Source: Caballeronia jiangsuensis (lineage in GTDB: Bacteria > Pseudomonadota > Gammaproteobacteria > Burkholderiales > Burkholderiaceae). From it: a stretch of 64,000 nt of DNA. Positions 33,880 through 42,113 of this stretch are shown piece by piece (position 1 is the first letter of the stretch; every line of letters begins with the position of its first letter). Both the position numbers and the translations under genes were made by a program. The notes under the pieces were generated by a model. It was not told the origin of the DNA. It made no database searches and saw only the letters and a program-made list of their open reading frames with translations. Where the stretch lies: assembly GCA_000648925.1 (NCBI GenBank), contig JFHF01000025.1:46715-110714 (forward strand). The letters run 5' to 3'.

Positions 33880-34626
33880 ATGAGCACGATAACCTTGCGG
33901 CCAGCGGAAGTCACCGCACCCGGGCAGATCGCACTCGCAAATGAGGAACCTGCCGCTGAAGGCTCTCCGCAATCCGACAATGCCTTGTTCGTTGAAACTA
34001 TCACCGTGCTTCAGCACGATCCGCACTTCGCTTCGGAACCGGTGTTCGCAGATGTCCACGACGCACACGTGACACTGCGGGGAAGCGTCAGAAGCTACGC
34101 GAGAAAGGTGGCCGCATGCGAGACCGTTAGGGGGCTGTCGGGGGTTGCCTCGGTGACCGACTGCCTGGTCGTTGAACTGCCGCCCGATGCGCGGCGCACC
34201 GACGCCGCACTGACCTCGGACGTTCACGCGGCTCTGAAATGGGAGGCGTGCCTTCCCGCCGACGCCATCGACGTTGACGTCACTCACGGGTGTGTCACCT
34301 TGTCAGGTGAGATGCCCTGGTCGTTCCAGAAAAAACTCGCGGAGCATGCCGTCGCGCGTCTGACCGGCGTCACTGGACTAGTCAACCTGTTGCGGGTGAG
34401 TGACCGCCAGACTCAAATGCAGGCGATTACAGGTATCCATGCGGCCCTGCGCCGGGCGGCCGACATCGAAGCGGACGATATCGAAGTACTGGTTGCGCAC
34501 GGCACGGTGACGCTGCGAGGCACAGTGTCGTCGCCAGCCGCGAAAAAGCTCGCATACGACACGGTTCGTTCCCTTGATGGCGTCCATACAGTGCGCGACG
34601 AGATCCGCATCGCACGCGGCGACTGA
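33880..34626 (+). CDS. triple BON-domain protein
   Basis: This protein of about 248 residues starts MSTITLRPAEVTAPGQIALA; GTG 33787 is an in-frame alternative. Three BON repeats are visible, each with a V-x-L-x-G core: VHDAHVTLRGSVRSYARKVAA, VTHGCVTLSGEMPWSFQKKLAEH and VAHGTVTLRGTVSSPAAKKLAYD. No signal peptide is seen, so it is probably cytoplasmic, unlike OsmY-type periplasmic BON proteins. It lies between CBS and phosphoribosyltransferase genes. Function unknown; binding of membranes or phosphate-containing ligands is the family idea. Confidence 0.88.
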   Translation: MSTITLRPAEVTAPGQIALANEEPAAEGSPQSDNALFVETITVLQHDPHFASEPVFADVHDAHVTLRGSVRSYARKVAACETVRGLSGVASVTDCLVVELPPDARRTDAALTSDVHAALKWEACLPADAIDVDVTHGCVTLSGEMPWSFQKKLAEHAVARLTGVTGLVNLLRVSDRQTQMQAITGIHAALRRAADIEADDIEVLVAHGTVTLRGTVSSPAAKKLAYDTVRSLDGVHTVRDEIRIARGD

Positions 34627-34678
34627 CGGGCGTCCGCCAAACCGACATCGAGCATTTCTTTCGAACGACGAGGCCAGC

Positions 34679-35323
34679 ATGAGCTTTCCATTTATCGACA
34701 GAACGGACGCGGGCATCAAACTCGCGCACGCCCTGCACGCATTCGCCGGTCGGAGCGATGTCGTCGTCCTTGCGCTGCCGCGCGGCGGCGTCCCAGTCGC
34801 GGCCGAAGTTGCGCGCATGCTCAATGTGCCACTGGACGTGCTGATCGTGCGCAAACTAGGCTTGCCTGATGATCCCGAGTTGGCAATGGGCGCGATTGCA
34901 AGCGGGGGTGTGACCTTTATCAACGAACCCGTCGTGCGGGCGTTCCGCATATCGCCCGAAGTACTGACCGATGCCGTCACTCAGCAACGAGTCGAGTTGG
35001 AGCGGCGAGAAAATTTGTATCGCGGTTCGCGCGAAGCGGTATCGATCGAGGGCAAGACGGTCATTCTGGTCGACGACGGCATTGCGACTGGCTCATCGAT
35101 ACGCGTTGCCCTGTCAATGCTGCAATCGAGGCTCCCAGCTCATGTCGTGGTTGCGGTTCCGGTGGCGCCCGAGCATTTCCGATATGAAATCGAGGCGATG
35201 GGCGTGGAATTCGTGTGCCGTATCGAAGCCGCGAACATGATGGGCGTCGGTGGCTTTTATCAGCATTTCGATCAGGTCAGCGATGACGAAGTCACGCATA
35301 CGCTTGCGAGCCTGACAGCCTGA
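34679..35323 (+). CDS. phosphoribosyltransferase-domain protein
   Basis: This 214-residue protein starts MSFPFIDRTDAGIKLAHALH. VILVDDGIATGSSIRVA is the PRPP-binding loop and VLALPRGGVPVAAEVA the upstream type I PRTase signature. IVRKLGLPDDPELAMGAIASGG is typical of a widespread group of PRTase-like proteins often found beside hydrolases and erythromycin-esterase homologues. The two genes downstream here are exactly those. Substrate unknown. Confidence 0.9.
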   Translation: MSFPFIDRTDAGIKLAHALHAFAGRSDVVVLALPRGGVPVAAEVARMLNVPLDVLIVRKLGLPDDPELAMGAIASGGVTFINEPVVRAFRISPEVLTDAVTQQRVELERRENLYRGSREAVSIEGKTVILVDDGIATGSSIRVALSMLQSRLPAHVVVAVPVAPEHFRYEIEAMGVEFVCRIEAANMMGVGGFYQHFDQVSDDEVTHTLASLTA

Positions 35324-35373
35324 CTCGCGCAAGTTGCCGAGCCGGGACTCGAGATCGTGCAAAGGAGTACGCC

Positions 35374-36711
35374 GTGCAGCCATCCAAGACTCCCTTCCTC
35401 GCAGTGCGCGAGTTAGGTCAACGCCTGCTCGACAGACCATCGGACTATGATGCCCTGATCGATATGACGTCCGGGTGTGATTACGTGCTTCTCGGCGAGG
35501 CGACGCACGGCACGGCAGACTTCTACCGTATGCGCGCCGCGATCACCCGGCGACTGATCGAGGAACACGGCTTTGACGGTGTCGCGATCGAAGGCGACTG
35601 GCCCGATACGTGGCGGGTCAACCGGTATGTGCAACTCGATGACGATATCGATGCGAGCGCGTCGCTCGATGCCTTCAACCGGTTCCCGACGTGGATGTGG
35701 CGCAACCGCGAGATGCTCGAGTTCGTTAGATGGCTGCGTGTGCATAACTCGAAACATCACTCTGAGAATCGAGTCGGTGTATATGGACTCGATCTGTACA
35801 GTCTGTACCGGTCCGCGGATGCGGTGATCCGTTACCTCGAAGCAGTTGATCCCGTTCAGGCTGATATGGCGCGCGCTCGTTACGAAGCGCTCGATCACGT
35901 ACGGGAGCCGCAGTCGTATGGTTACGCTGTCGCGGTGGGCGCGAGGACTCCGGCGAGCGCGGCCGTCATCGAACAGCTTGCCCGTCTGCGCGCGGAGGAG
36001 TTTGAGTATTTGTCGCGCGACGGGCTCGATGCGCTCGATGCACAGTTCTTTGCTGAGCAAAACGCGCGGGTCGTGGTCAACGCGGAGGCCTACTACCGAG
36101 AGATGTTCACCGGCCGGCTCAACACATGGAACCTGAGAGATGCTCATATGGCCAGAACGCTGTTCGCGTTGGCCAAATACAGGGTCCGACGCGGCGGTGC
36201 AGGACGTATTGTCGTATGGGCGCACAACTCTCATCTCGGCGATGCGCGGGCGACCGAATCACACCTGCGGGGGGAGTGGAATTTAGGGCAACTCGTGCGT
36301 GAACAAGTCGGGCAGAAGGCGTTGCTCGTAGGATTCACGACCTATACAGGCCTCGTTTCCGCGGCTTCTCGATGGGACGGTGAAGTTGAACTGAAGCGTG
36401 TCTGCACGGCGCTGCCGGACAGCTGGGAGCATCTGTTTCATACGACCGGACTCGATCGGTTCTTCCTGCCGCTGAGGGACCCGGCGGCGGCGCCCTTGCA
36501 GGAAACGCTGCTTGAACGAATCATTGGTGTCTTGTATCTGCCACGAACAGAGCGTGAGAGTCACTACTTCGTAGCGTCGCTTGCGCATCAATTCGACGCA
36601 GTCTTCCATCTCGACGAGACCAGTGCGCTGGAGCCGCTTTTGCCTTCGACGGGCTGGAAGGCTGCTGGTCAGAGCGAACGAACAGCGCTTCCAGAGGAGG
36701 GAGAAGCGTGA
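35374..36711 (+). CDS. erythromycin esterase-family protein
   Basis: This 445-residue protein has a GTG start (MQPSKTPFLAVRELGQRLLD) with AAAGGAG 6 nt upstream. The family motif GEATHGTADFYRMRAAITRRL includes the catalytic-type His/Glu, and IVVWAHNSHLGDARA gives the second His. True EreA/B enzymes hydrolyse macrolide lactones, but this chromosomal group next to PRTase and hydrolase genes is not known to give resistance. It ends in a GTGA overlap with the next gene. Confidence 0.88.
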   Translation: MQPSKTPFLAVRELGQRLLDRPSDYDALIDMTSGCDYVLLGEATHGTADFYRMRAAITRRLIEEHGFDGVAIEGDWPDTWRVNRYVQLDDDIDASASLDAFNRFPTWMWRNREMLEFVRWLRVHNSKHHSENRVGVYGLDLYSLYRSADAVIRYLEAVDPVQADMARARYEALDHVREPQSYGYAVAVGARTPASAAVIEQLARLRAEEFEYLSRDGLDALDAQFFAEQNARVVVNAEAYYREMFTGRLNTWNLRDAHMARTLFALAKYRVRRGGAGRIVVWAHNSHLGDARATESHLRGEWNLGQLVREQVGQKALLVGFTTYTGLVSAASRWDGEVELKRVCTALPDSWEHLFHTTGLDRFFLPLRDPAAAPLQETLLERIIGVLYLPRTERESHYFVASLAHQFDAVFHLDETSALEPLLPSTGWKAAGQSERTALPEEGEA

Positions 36712-37358
36712 AAGCGTTCGAGGTCAGCTTGCCGGCTGACCAAGTCCAATTGCAAGGAGCGCTGGTCATCCCAGACCAGGCAAGCGGCATCGTCGTATTC
36801 GTTCATGGTAGCGGCAGCAGCCGTTTGAGCCCTCGCAATCGGGCCGTTGCGAGATCGTTGCAAGCTTCCGGCTTGGCGACGCTGCTTTTTGACTTGCTGG
36901 TGCACGACGAGGCCGAGCGGGATTCTCTCACCGCGGAGTATCGCTTCGATATCCCGCTACTGGCGCGCCGTCTATCATGCGTGCTGGACTGGTTGTCGGC
37001 TTGCCGGGAAACGAGCGGACTGGCGATCGGATTATTCGGCGCGAGCACCGGCGCAGCCGCCGCGCTCATCGTCGCCGCCGCGCGGCACGAGGTGCACGCG
37101 GTCGTATCAAGGGGCGGACCCCCTGACCTTGCAGATGAGGCGCTGGCCCGGGTCGCAGCACCGACGCTGCTGATTGTCGGCGCCCGCGACAGGGAAGTGA
37201 TCGAACTCAATCGCCGCGCGTCAGACCAGATGATGTGTGAGCGAAAGTTGGTCCTGGTACCGAACGCCACTCATCTCTTCGAGGAAACCGGCGCGTTGGA
37301 GCGCGTGGCGCGTCTCGCCGCCGACTGGTTCGTCCCGAAATTGTCAGCGCCACGCTGA
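36708..37358 (+). CDS. alpha/beta hydrolase (dienelactone hydrolase-like)
   Basis: This 216-residue protein has a GTG start that overlaps the preceding stop by 4 nt. VVFVHGSGSSRLSPRNRAVA is the oxyanion region, LFGASTGAAAALIVAAAR the nucleophile elbow (Ser), LLIVGARDREVIELN the Asp and NATHLFEETG the His. Such small hydrolases often accompany PRTase-like proteins as in this operon. Substrate unknown. Confidence 0.9.
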   Translation: MKAFEVSLPADQVQLQGALVIPDQASGIVVFVHGSGSSRLSPRNRAVARSLQASGLATLLFDLLVHDEAERDSLTAEYRFDIPLLARRLSCVLDWLSACRETSGLAIGLFGASTGAAAALIVAAARHEVHAVVSRGGPPDLADEALARVAAPTLLIVGARDREVIELNRRASDQMMCERKLVLVPNATHLFEETGALERVARLAADWFVPKLSAPR

Positions 37359-37517
37359 TCGCCCTCACGCCTTCAACGTATGCGGATGTCGTGTAGGGTT
37401 CCCCTGACAGACATTCAAAAAATCCTACCGCCATTTCAGCCAGACCTGATTGCTGCGTACCGGGATGACACCGATACTGATAGTGCACAGTCACGTCTAC
37501 CGATGCGGGAGGTTGCA

Positions 37518-37778
37518 ATGAGCGATGACCACGTCAACGGAACGGGCGATCCTGCTCAAGGATTCCATCCGTCTCACAACGTCCTGACCACGACCGGCGA
37601 GGCATGCTGCGATGAAATGGCCACGTTGATTTCCCTGGCAAGAGATGCGGGCATGCTCATCACGCTTGACGGGCAAATCGGGCGTGAGAAGTATCAGAGC
37701 ATCGCCGGATCGCTCACTTCATTGCGCTGCTTCGCGATCAAGTTGCAAGATCTGTTGCTCACTCGCGTTCCCGCCTAG
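37518..37778 (+). CDS. small hypothetical protein
   Basis: This 86-residue protein starts MSDDHVNGTGDPAQGFHPSH after GGGAGG. The C-terminal half (MATLISLARDAGMLITLDGQIGREKYQSIAGSLTSLRCFAIKLQDLLL) looks like two helices with a strand. No family recognised. It is the last intact gene before the atpG remnant and the IS66 element. Confidence 0.55.
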   Translation: MSDDHVNGTGDPAQGFHPSHNVLTTTGEACCDEMATLISLARDAGMLITLDGQIGREKYQSIAGSLTSLRCFAIKLQDLLLTRVPA

Positions 37779-37856
37779 CCCTAGCCTTCTGACGCGGCAC
37801 GCATGGCCGGGGCGTGCATTCGTCAGTCGATCGGGGGCGCCGCGCGCGTGCCAGAG

Positions 37857-37892
37857 TCAGTCAAGGTTTCGACGCTCCGGAAGGCTACTGGT
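37857..37892 (-). pseudogene. atpG: original 3' end of atpG, cut off by IS66
   Basis: On the reverse strand, joining across the element at the shared CTACTGGT gives ...RATSSLPERRNLD-stop in the same frame as atpG. The intact gene therefore ended at 37857. The last eight residues and the stop are now about 3.3 kb away from the rest of the gene. Confidence 0.85.
37885..37892. repeat. IS66 target-site duplication, left copy (CTACTGGT)
   Basis: This 8-bp sequence directly abuts GTAAGCGTCGCG at 37893. The identical copy is at 41248-41255. Eight bp is the usual IS66 duplication length. Confidence 0.92.
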
Positions 37893-37975
37893 GTAAGCGT
37901 CGCGTGAGAGCCGTTTAGATTTTCCTGGACAGACGTTAAGCGCTGCACCTGCGGAGTGACGCCCGGCAGAAGGGT

Positions 37976-38976
37976 TCAAAGGTTGAGCGTTGCAGGCCTG
38001 TGCAGGTGCTTCGCGACGTTCCAAGGCAGCAATTCGTCGATGCGGTTGGCCTGATGATCTGCGATGTGCGTGAGCACGTATTCCAGGTAGGTCCGTGGAT
38101 TGACGTCGTTCAATTTGCACGAGCCGATGAGGCTGTACATCGCGGCGGCTCGTTCACCACCACTGTCTGAGCCAGCAAACATAAAATTGCGCCGACCAAG
38201 CGCGACGCATCGCAAAGCGTTTTCGGCAAGGACGTTGCTTATCTCGGCCCGGCCATCATCACAGAATAGCGTGAGTGCGTCCCAGCGATTCAGAGAGTAG
38301 TTAATGGCTTCAACTAATGGCGCCTTTGGCCATAGCGTCGCTAGCTTCTCCCTCATCGACGTCTCGATGCCATCGAGCAGCGGTTTGCTCTTCTCTTGCC
38401 TGACGCGTTGCCGCTCATCGGGTGGCTTACCGCGGATAGCAGCCTCGATTTCGTAAAGATCGCCGATCGTGTCAAGCCATCTTTTCGTGGTGTCCGATGG
38501 GGCCGTCTCGTGCACATTGAACACGTATCGTCGGGCGTGATCCCAGCACGATGCCAGTCGAACTTTGCCGCTTTCGGTTATCTCGTTGAAACCTGCATAG
38601 CCATCACCCTGAAGGACACCTCGGAATTCGGCAAGATGGGTCTGGGGATGGATGCCTTTGCGGTCCGGCGAGTAGGCGAACCAGACCGCAGCAGGTTCGC
38701 TCGAACCTGAGCGTCGATCGTCACGCACGTAGACCCACAACCGACCCGTTTTGGTTTTCTTGTTGCCGGGCGCGAGCACCGGGATCGGTGTGTCGTCCGC
38801 GTGGAGCTTCGCAGTCGCCATCGTGTAGCGACGCAGGGCTTCGGTCAGCAGTCGACACAGTTCTTCGCATTGCCCGACCCAACGTGCCATGGTCGCCCGA
38901 TCGAGACGGACGCCGTCGCGCCCCGCGATCTCGGACTGCCGATACAGCGGCGTATGGTTCGCATATTTCGCAACAT
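37976..38976 (-). pseudogene. tnpC: IS66 transposase tnpC, 5' part deleted
   Basis: The frame from about VAKYANHTPLYRQSEIAGRDG to the stop is a good TnpC: KLHADDTPIPVLAPG, GDGYAGFNEI, CWDHARRYVFNVHE and NVLAENALRCVALGRRNFMF hold the DDE-type core. The usual first 150 or so residues (leucine zipper and zinc finger) are missing. The sequence upstream of the junction belongs to tnpB, so this reading frame has no proper start. Confidence 0.88.
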
Positions 38977-39258
38977 CGATAGCTGCGCCGACGTCAAATA
39001 GATCTTGCCGCCATCGGCTTGGGGCCAGATAAATCGCCCATGCGAAAGTCGTTTTGCAAGCAGCCATAGTCCGTCATCGGTTGCCCAAAGGATCTTTACG
39101 AGATCGCCGCGACGCCCCCTAAAAATAAACACGTCGCCACCCAGCGGATTGTCTTCAAGTGCGGTCTGCACCTTCGCGGCCAGCGCCGGAAATCCGCTGC
39201 GCATATCAGTCACACCTGCTGCGATCCACACGCGCGTACCCGTTGGAAGCCCGATCAC
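38977..39258 (-). pseudogene. tnpB: IS66 tnpB (IS66 Orf2), 3' end deleted
   Basis: A GTG start (VIGLPTGTRVWIAAGVTDMR) overlaps the tnpA stop as GTGA, the usual IS66 coupling. GGDVFIFRGRRGDLVKILWATDDGLWLLAKRL is the conserved core. After LTSAQLSML the sequence runs directly into the middle of tnpC (a frame continues to 38845 as a nonsense fusion), so the last 15 or so residues are lost. Confidence 0.88.
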
Positions 39259-39695
39259 GATCGCACACTCTTCAGTACCGTACGTAGTGTTTCGGCGTCG
39301 ACCGCTCCATCGACCTTGACCACAGCACGTCCGATCCGAACTTCGATCGTGCCCACGCTCGCGGCGGGCTTTACGATTAGCTGTTCCTGTTGGACCGACG
39401 GTGTCGGAGTGACTGTGCCCGGCGCGTCGTCCACGACCGTCACCGGAACAAGCTCGGTTGATACGGCGAGCTGCTCGGCCCGATATCGACGTCGCCACTT
39501 GAACAACATATTGGCGTTGATGCCATGCTCTCTGGCGAGTTTCGAAACCGAGACGCCCGGCTCACACGCCGCTGCAGCCAGACGCCGTCGAAATTCAGGG
39601 CTGTGGTTTGGGCTTCCTCTACGCGTTCCTGAGGCCAGCTTCTCTTCCGATCCCAAAGTGGTTCCCGCTACTTGAAGTCTCGTCTTTACCCACAA
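39255..39695 (-). CDS. tnpA: IS66 tnpA (Orf1), N-terminus altered by the IS4 insertion
   Basis: The C-terminal 120 residues, from RRGSPNHSPEFRRRLAAAAC through VSKLAREHGINANMLFKWRR, are an IS66 TnpA with its helix-turn-helix. The first residues (MWVKTRLQVAGTTLG) are encoded by the end of the IS4-type element (39653 onward). The natural start is therefore lost or displaced. Confidence 0.75.
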   Translation of the reverse strand: MWVKTRLQVAGTTLGSEEKLASGTRRGSPNHSPEFRRRLAAAACEPGVSVSKLAREHGINANMLFKWRRRYRAEQLAVSTELVPVTVVDDAPGTVTPTPSVQQEQLIVKPAASVGTIEVRIGRAVVKVDGAVDAETLRTVLKSVRS

Positions 39696-41202
39696 ATAAG
39701 GTCATTCGTTCTGCCTGAAGATGCGGTACATCTCCGTAATCTGGTGCAGAGCGAGAAAGCCGCGCCACATAACGGTTGGCCCAGGTCGACGATCATGCTT
39801 GCGCGCGAGGTAACCGCCGAGTTTTGCGACCCATAGCACGACCTGCGTCAGCGTTGGAAGCCGAGCAGGCAACGTCGTCGTGTTGTTTACGCGGCAATAC
39901 AATGCGCGCCATTCAAGTGGTTGAAGCAGCACATCGCATGGCAGATCGCCGTCTATTCGGGCCAGCAACGTCGCGTACAAGATGCGCCAACTGATTACGG
40001 CAAATAAGGCGGTGGCACGCACGAATCGATCGAGATTGCCGAATTGCCGTGCCTCGACGCGACAACCGCTCTTGAGTATGCGATGCCACGACTCGATCGT
40101 CCAACGCCGCTCATACCATTCCAGTCGCTCCAGTGCTTCTTCGCGAGTATTCGTGGGCACCGAAGTGAGTAGCATCCATTCAAGGGGTTCATGACCCTCG
40201 GCAACATCCGCTTCTATGGCGTGAATCGCGAACACCTCAACGTTGGGTAATCTTCTGGGGCGTCGATAGCGCGGTGGGCGCAAGCTCACCCGCGCGCATC
40301 GCAACGTTAGGCGTGCGGTGCGTGCGACCGTGCTACCCGAACCTGGAATCTTCAATTCAGTGAAGCCCAGCACCGGTGCTGCGACGATCGTCTCCCACAG
40401 AAACTTCTGCGGATGCGCCACCCTGCGATTCCAGCTCGCACGAACCAGCCAGTCGACGCCAGCAGGGCGATCGGCCCTGAATACGTCGTAGATGTCTCCC
40501 TCACGATCGCATACGCCAATGCAATGCGTCTGCGGACAATGCGCTTTGAGCGCGCTCAGGTGTTCCAGTCCTTCAAGCCATTTCGCGCTTTCCTTCTCCC
40601 GGATCGTGCGCCGCCTGCGCAACTCGCCCTTACCGCGCTCCTCGGGTGTACGCGTCCAGGTCTTCATGCCCAACACACCCAACGGCAACCCTTCCGGAAT
40701 TACCGCCAGCATGCTATGCATCATAAAACCGCGAAGATTATGGCCTGCGCAATGGCCTAGACCTTCCGTGGCATGCAGATGCGTAAGATTGAATTCGGTC
40801 GTGTCCTGTACAGCCAACACGACCGACGTCTCCCGCATGCGTTCGAGGGTTCGACCAATATGCGATCCGAGCACGCCATCGGGATCTACCTTCGGATTAT
40901 CAAAAAACCGGTATGCAGCTTTAAGGTCCGCGCCTTTAAGCGACTGGGGAAAAGAACATTGTGGAGCGCCCGACAAGCTACCTGCAAGTGCGATCAAGCG
41001 CTGAGTTAGGCGAGCGTCACCCAGTTTCGCCGCGCCGAACTCAACACTTGCCCAGTCATCGGGATCGCTCGCATCAGACAATGTTGAACATCGCCCACAA
41101 ATGTCGTATGGGCGGAAGTTAACATCACGCGTCGAAGTTTACAAGTCAACCCGCCAAAGATGTGGGTAAAGACCAGACTTGAAGTGGTGGGAACCACTTT
41201 GG
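39653..41202 (-). mobile_element. IS4-family (Tn5/IS50-like) insertion sequence
   Basis: This is an element of about 1.55 kb. The ends are CCAAAGTGGTTCCC at 39653 and its inverted copy ending at 41202. Similarity of the inverted ends extends about 43 bp, through GTCTTTACCCACA. It carries one transposase gene. No matching target duplication is visible next to these ends (TTCCGATC on the left, CGTCTCTG on the right), which suggests an adjacent deletion or that the exact ends differ. Confidence 0.8.
39702..41081 (-). CDS. IS4-family transposase, Tn5 type
   Basis: This 459-residue protein starts MSDASDPDDWASVEFGAAKL. It has the N-terminal Tn5-type domain (GDARLTQRLIALAGSLSGAP), first catalytic Asp in VLAVQDTTEFN, second in GVCDREGDIYDVF, and the YREK motif YERRWTIESWHRILKSG with the catalytic Glu. 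The C-terminal dimerisation region (LLARIDGDLPCDVLLQPLEWRALY) is present. It appears full length and uninterrupted, so this element may still be active. Confidence 0.93.
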   Translation of the reverse strand: MSDASDPDDWASVEFGAAKLGDARLTQRLIALAGSLSGAPQCSFPQSLKGADLKAAYRFFDNPKVDPDGVLGSHIGRTLERMRETSVVLAVQDTTEFNLTHLHATEGLGHCAGHNLRGFMMHSMLAVIPEGLPLGVLGMKTWTRTPEERGKGELRRRRTIREKESAKWLEGLEHLSALKAHCPQTHCIGVCDREGDIYDVFRADRPAGVDWLVRASWNRRVAHPQKFLWETIVAAPVLGFTELKIPGSGSTVARTARLTLRCARVSLRPPRYRRPRRLPNVEVFAIHAIEADVAEGHEPLEWMLLTSVPTNTREEALERLEWYERRWTIESWHRILKSGCRVEARQFGNLDRFVRATALFAVISWRILYATLLARIDGDLPCDVLLQPLEWRALYCRVNNTTTLPARLPTLTQVVLWVAKLGGYLARKHDRRPGPTVMWRGFLALHQITEMYRIFRQNE

Positions 41203-41243
41203 CGTCTCTGATTGCGCGAATCAAGACGGCCGTGCCGCGACGC

Positions 41244-42113
41244 TTACCTACTGGTTGCCCGAGTTCCCGCAGATAACTCAACGATTTCCGCTGTCACCAT
41301 CTCCTGCCGCAGCCGGCAAAAGGAACCCGAAAGGCGCCGCGCAGTCTGGTGAACATTGTCCAGCGCGGCGCTCATCGCGCGCATGCGGGCTTCGTTTTCG
41401 GCTGCATACGAGAGCATGATGGCCTCGCATAATTGCGCAAACACGTATTCCTGCGCGAGCTTTGCGAGCAGCGTCGCCGCCGGCATCGACACGAGTGGCG
41501 GAGAACGCCGCGCTCGCGAGCCCGGACGTGTGAAGCGCGCGAAATCGAAGGGCAACAGCGCGTGCCGGACCAGCGTGGGTGAGAGGCCCGGCGCGGGTTG
41601 CGCATGCACGAGCGAGACGCCCGAAGTGTGCGCAGCTCGCAACTGGTCATACAGCGCATCGGCGAGGCGATCAGCAAGAACGGGCACCTCGTCAGCATGG
41701 ATGGGCATCGGCCCGGCCCAACCGATATTGAGACCATGTTCTCGCGCCACAGTCTCGCCGCGCGTGCCCATCACGAAGTACTCGGTCTTGTCTGCCTTAT
41801 GTGCGGCGTGGGCGCTTTCGACGATATGTTCGTTGAACGTGCCGACGAACCCTTGTTCGGCGCACAGCAATACGATGATATGGTTCGATGCACGTGGATC
41901 GCTCGTCGCCGCTTCGCCACGGGACCGATCGTCAAGCCTCAGCGCGTCGGCGATCGCTTCTCCGATCACCAGCGAGCAGGACTGGATTCCCGCGATGCGT
42001 TCTCGTGCCTCGCGCGATCTCGCGGCCGCGATGGCGCGCATCGCGTTCACGACCGATTGCAGTTCACGCACACTGTCGATGTGCTCCCGCAACGCGCCCA
42101 TGCGTTCGGTCAT
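41244..42113 (-). CDS. atpG: N-ATPase gamma subunit, C-terminus replaced by IS66
   Basis: This protein of 289 residues starts MTERMGALREHIDSVRELQS. VNAMRAIAAARSREARERI and the C-terminal LSYAAENEARMRAMSAALDNVHQTARRL are the two rotor helices of F-type gamma subunits. The gene now ends SAGTRATSR-stop, with the TAA supplied by the IS66 terminus; the uninterrupted gene read SAGTRATSSLPERRNLD. The lost residues lie beyond the conserved C-terminal helix, so the protein may still work. ATGA overlap with atpA. Confidence 0.9.
   Translation of the reverse strand: MTERMGALREHIDSVRELQSVVNAMRAIAAARSREARERIAGIQSCSLVIGEAIADALRLDDRSRGEAATSDPRASNHIIVLLCAEQGFVGTFNEHIVESAHAAHKADKTEYFVMGTRGETVAREHGLNIGWAGPMPIHADEVPVLADRLADALYDQLRAAHTSGVSLVHAQPAPGLSPTLVRHALLPFDFARFTRPGSRARRSPPLVSMPAATLLAKLAQEYVFAQLCEAIMLSYAAENEARMRAMSAALDNVHQTARRLSGSFCRLRQEMVTAEIVELSAGTRATSR
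41248..41255. repeat. IS66 target-site duplication, right copy (CTACTGGT)
   Basis: This 8-bp sequence directly follows ...GACGCTTAC. It is identical to 37885-37892 and lies in atpG codons for T-S plus one base. Confidence 0.92.

Larger units (their letters stand above)
37893..41247 (-). mobile_element. IS66-family element, internally deleted and interrupted by an IS4-family element
   Basis: The left end is GTAAGCGTCGCGTGAGAG and the right end is ...CGCGACGCTTAC, inverted copies of the IS66-type terminus. Gene order on the reverse strand is tnpA, tnpB, tnpC. A deletion near 38976 joins tnpB to the middle of tnpC. An IS4-type element (39653-41202) lies just upstream of tnpA. The element is flanked by CTACTGGT duplications, so insertion into atpG was by normal transposition and the decay came later. 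Confidence 0.9.

Noticed and set aside
35374..36711. Macrolide-resistance gene
   Set aside because: It has the GEATHG motif of the erythromycin esterase family, but the gene context (PRTase and hydrolase in a stress operon) fits the common chromosomal group not known to give resistance.
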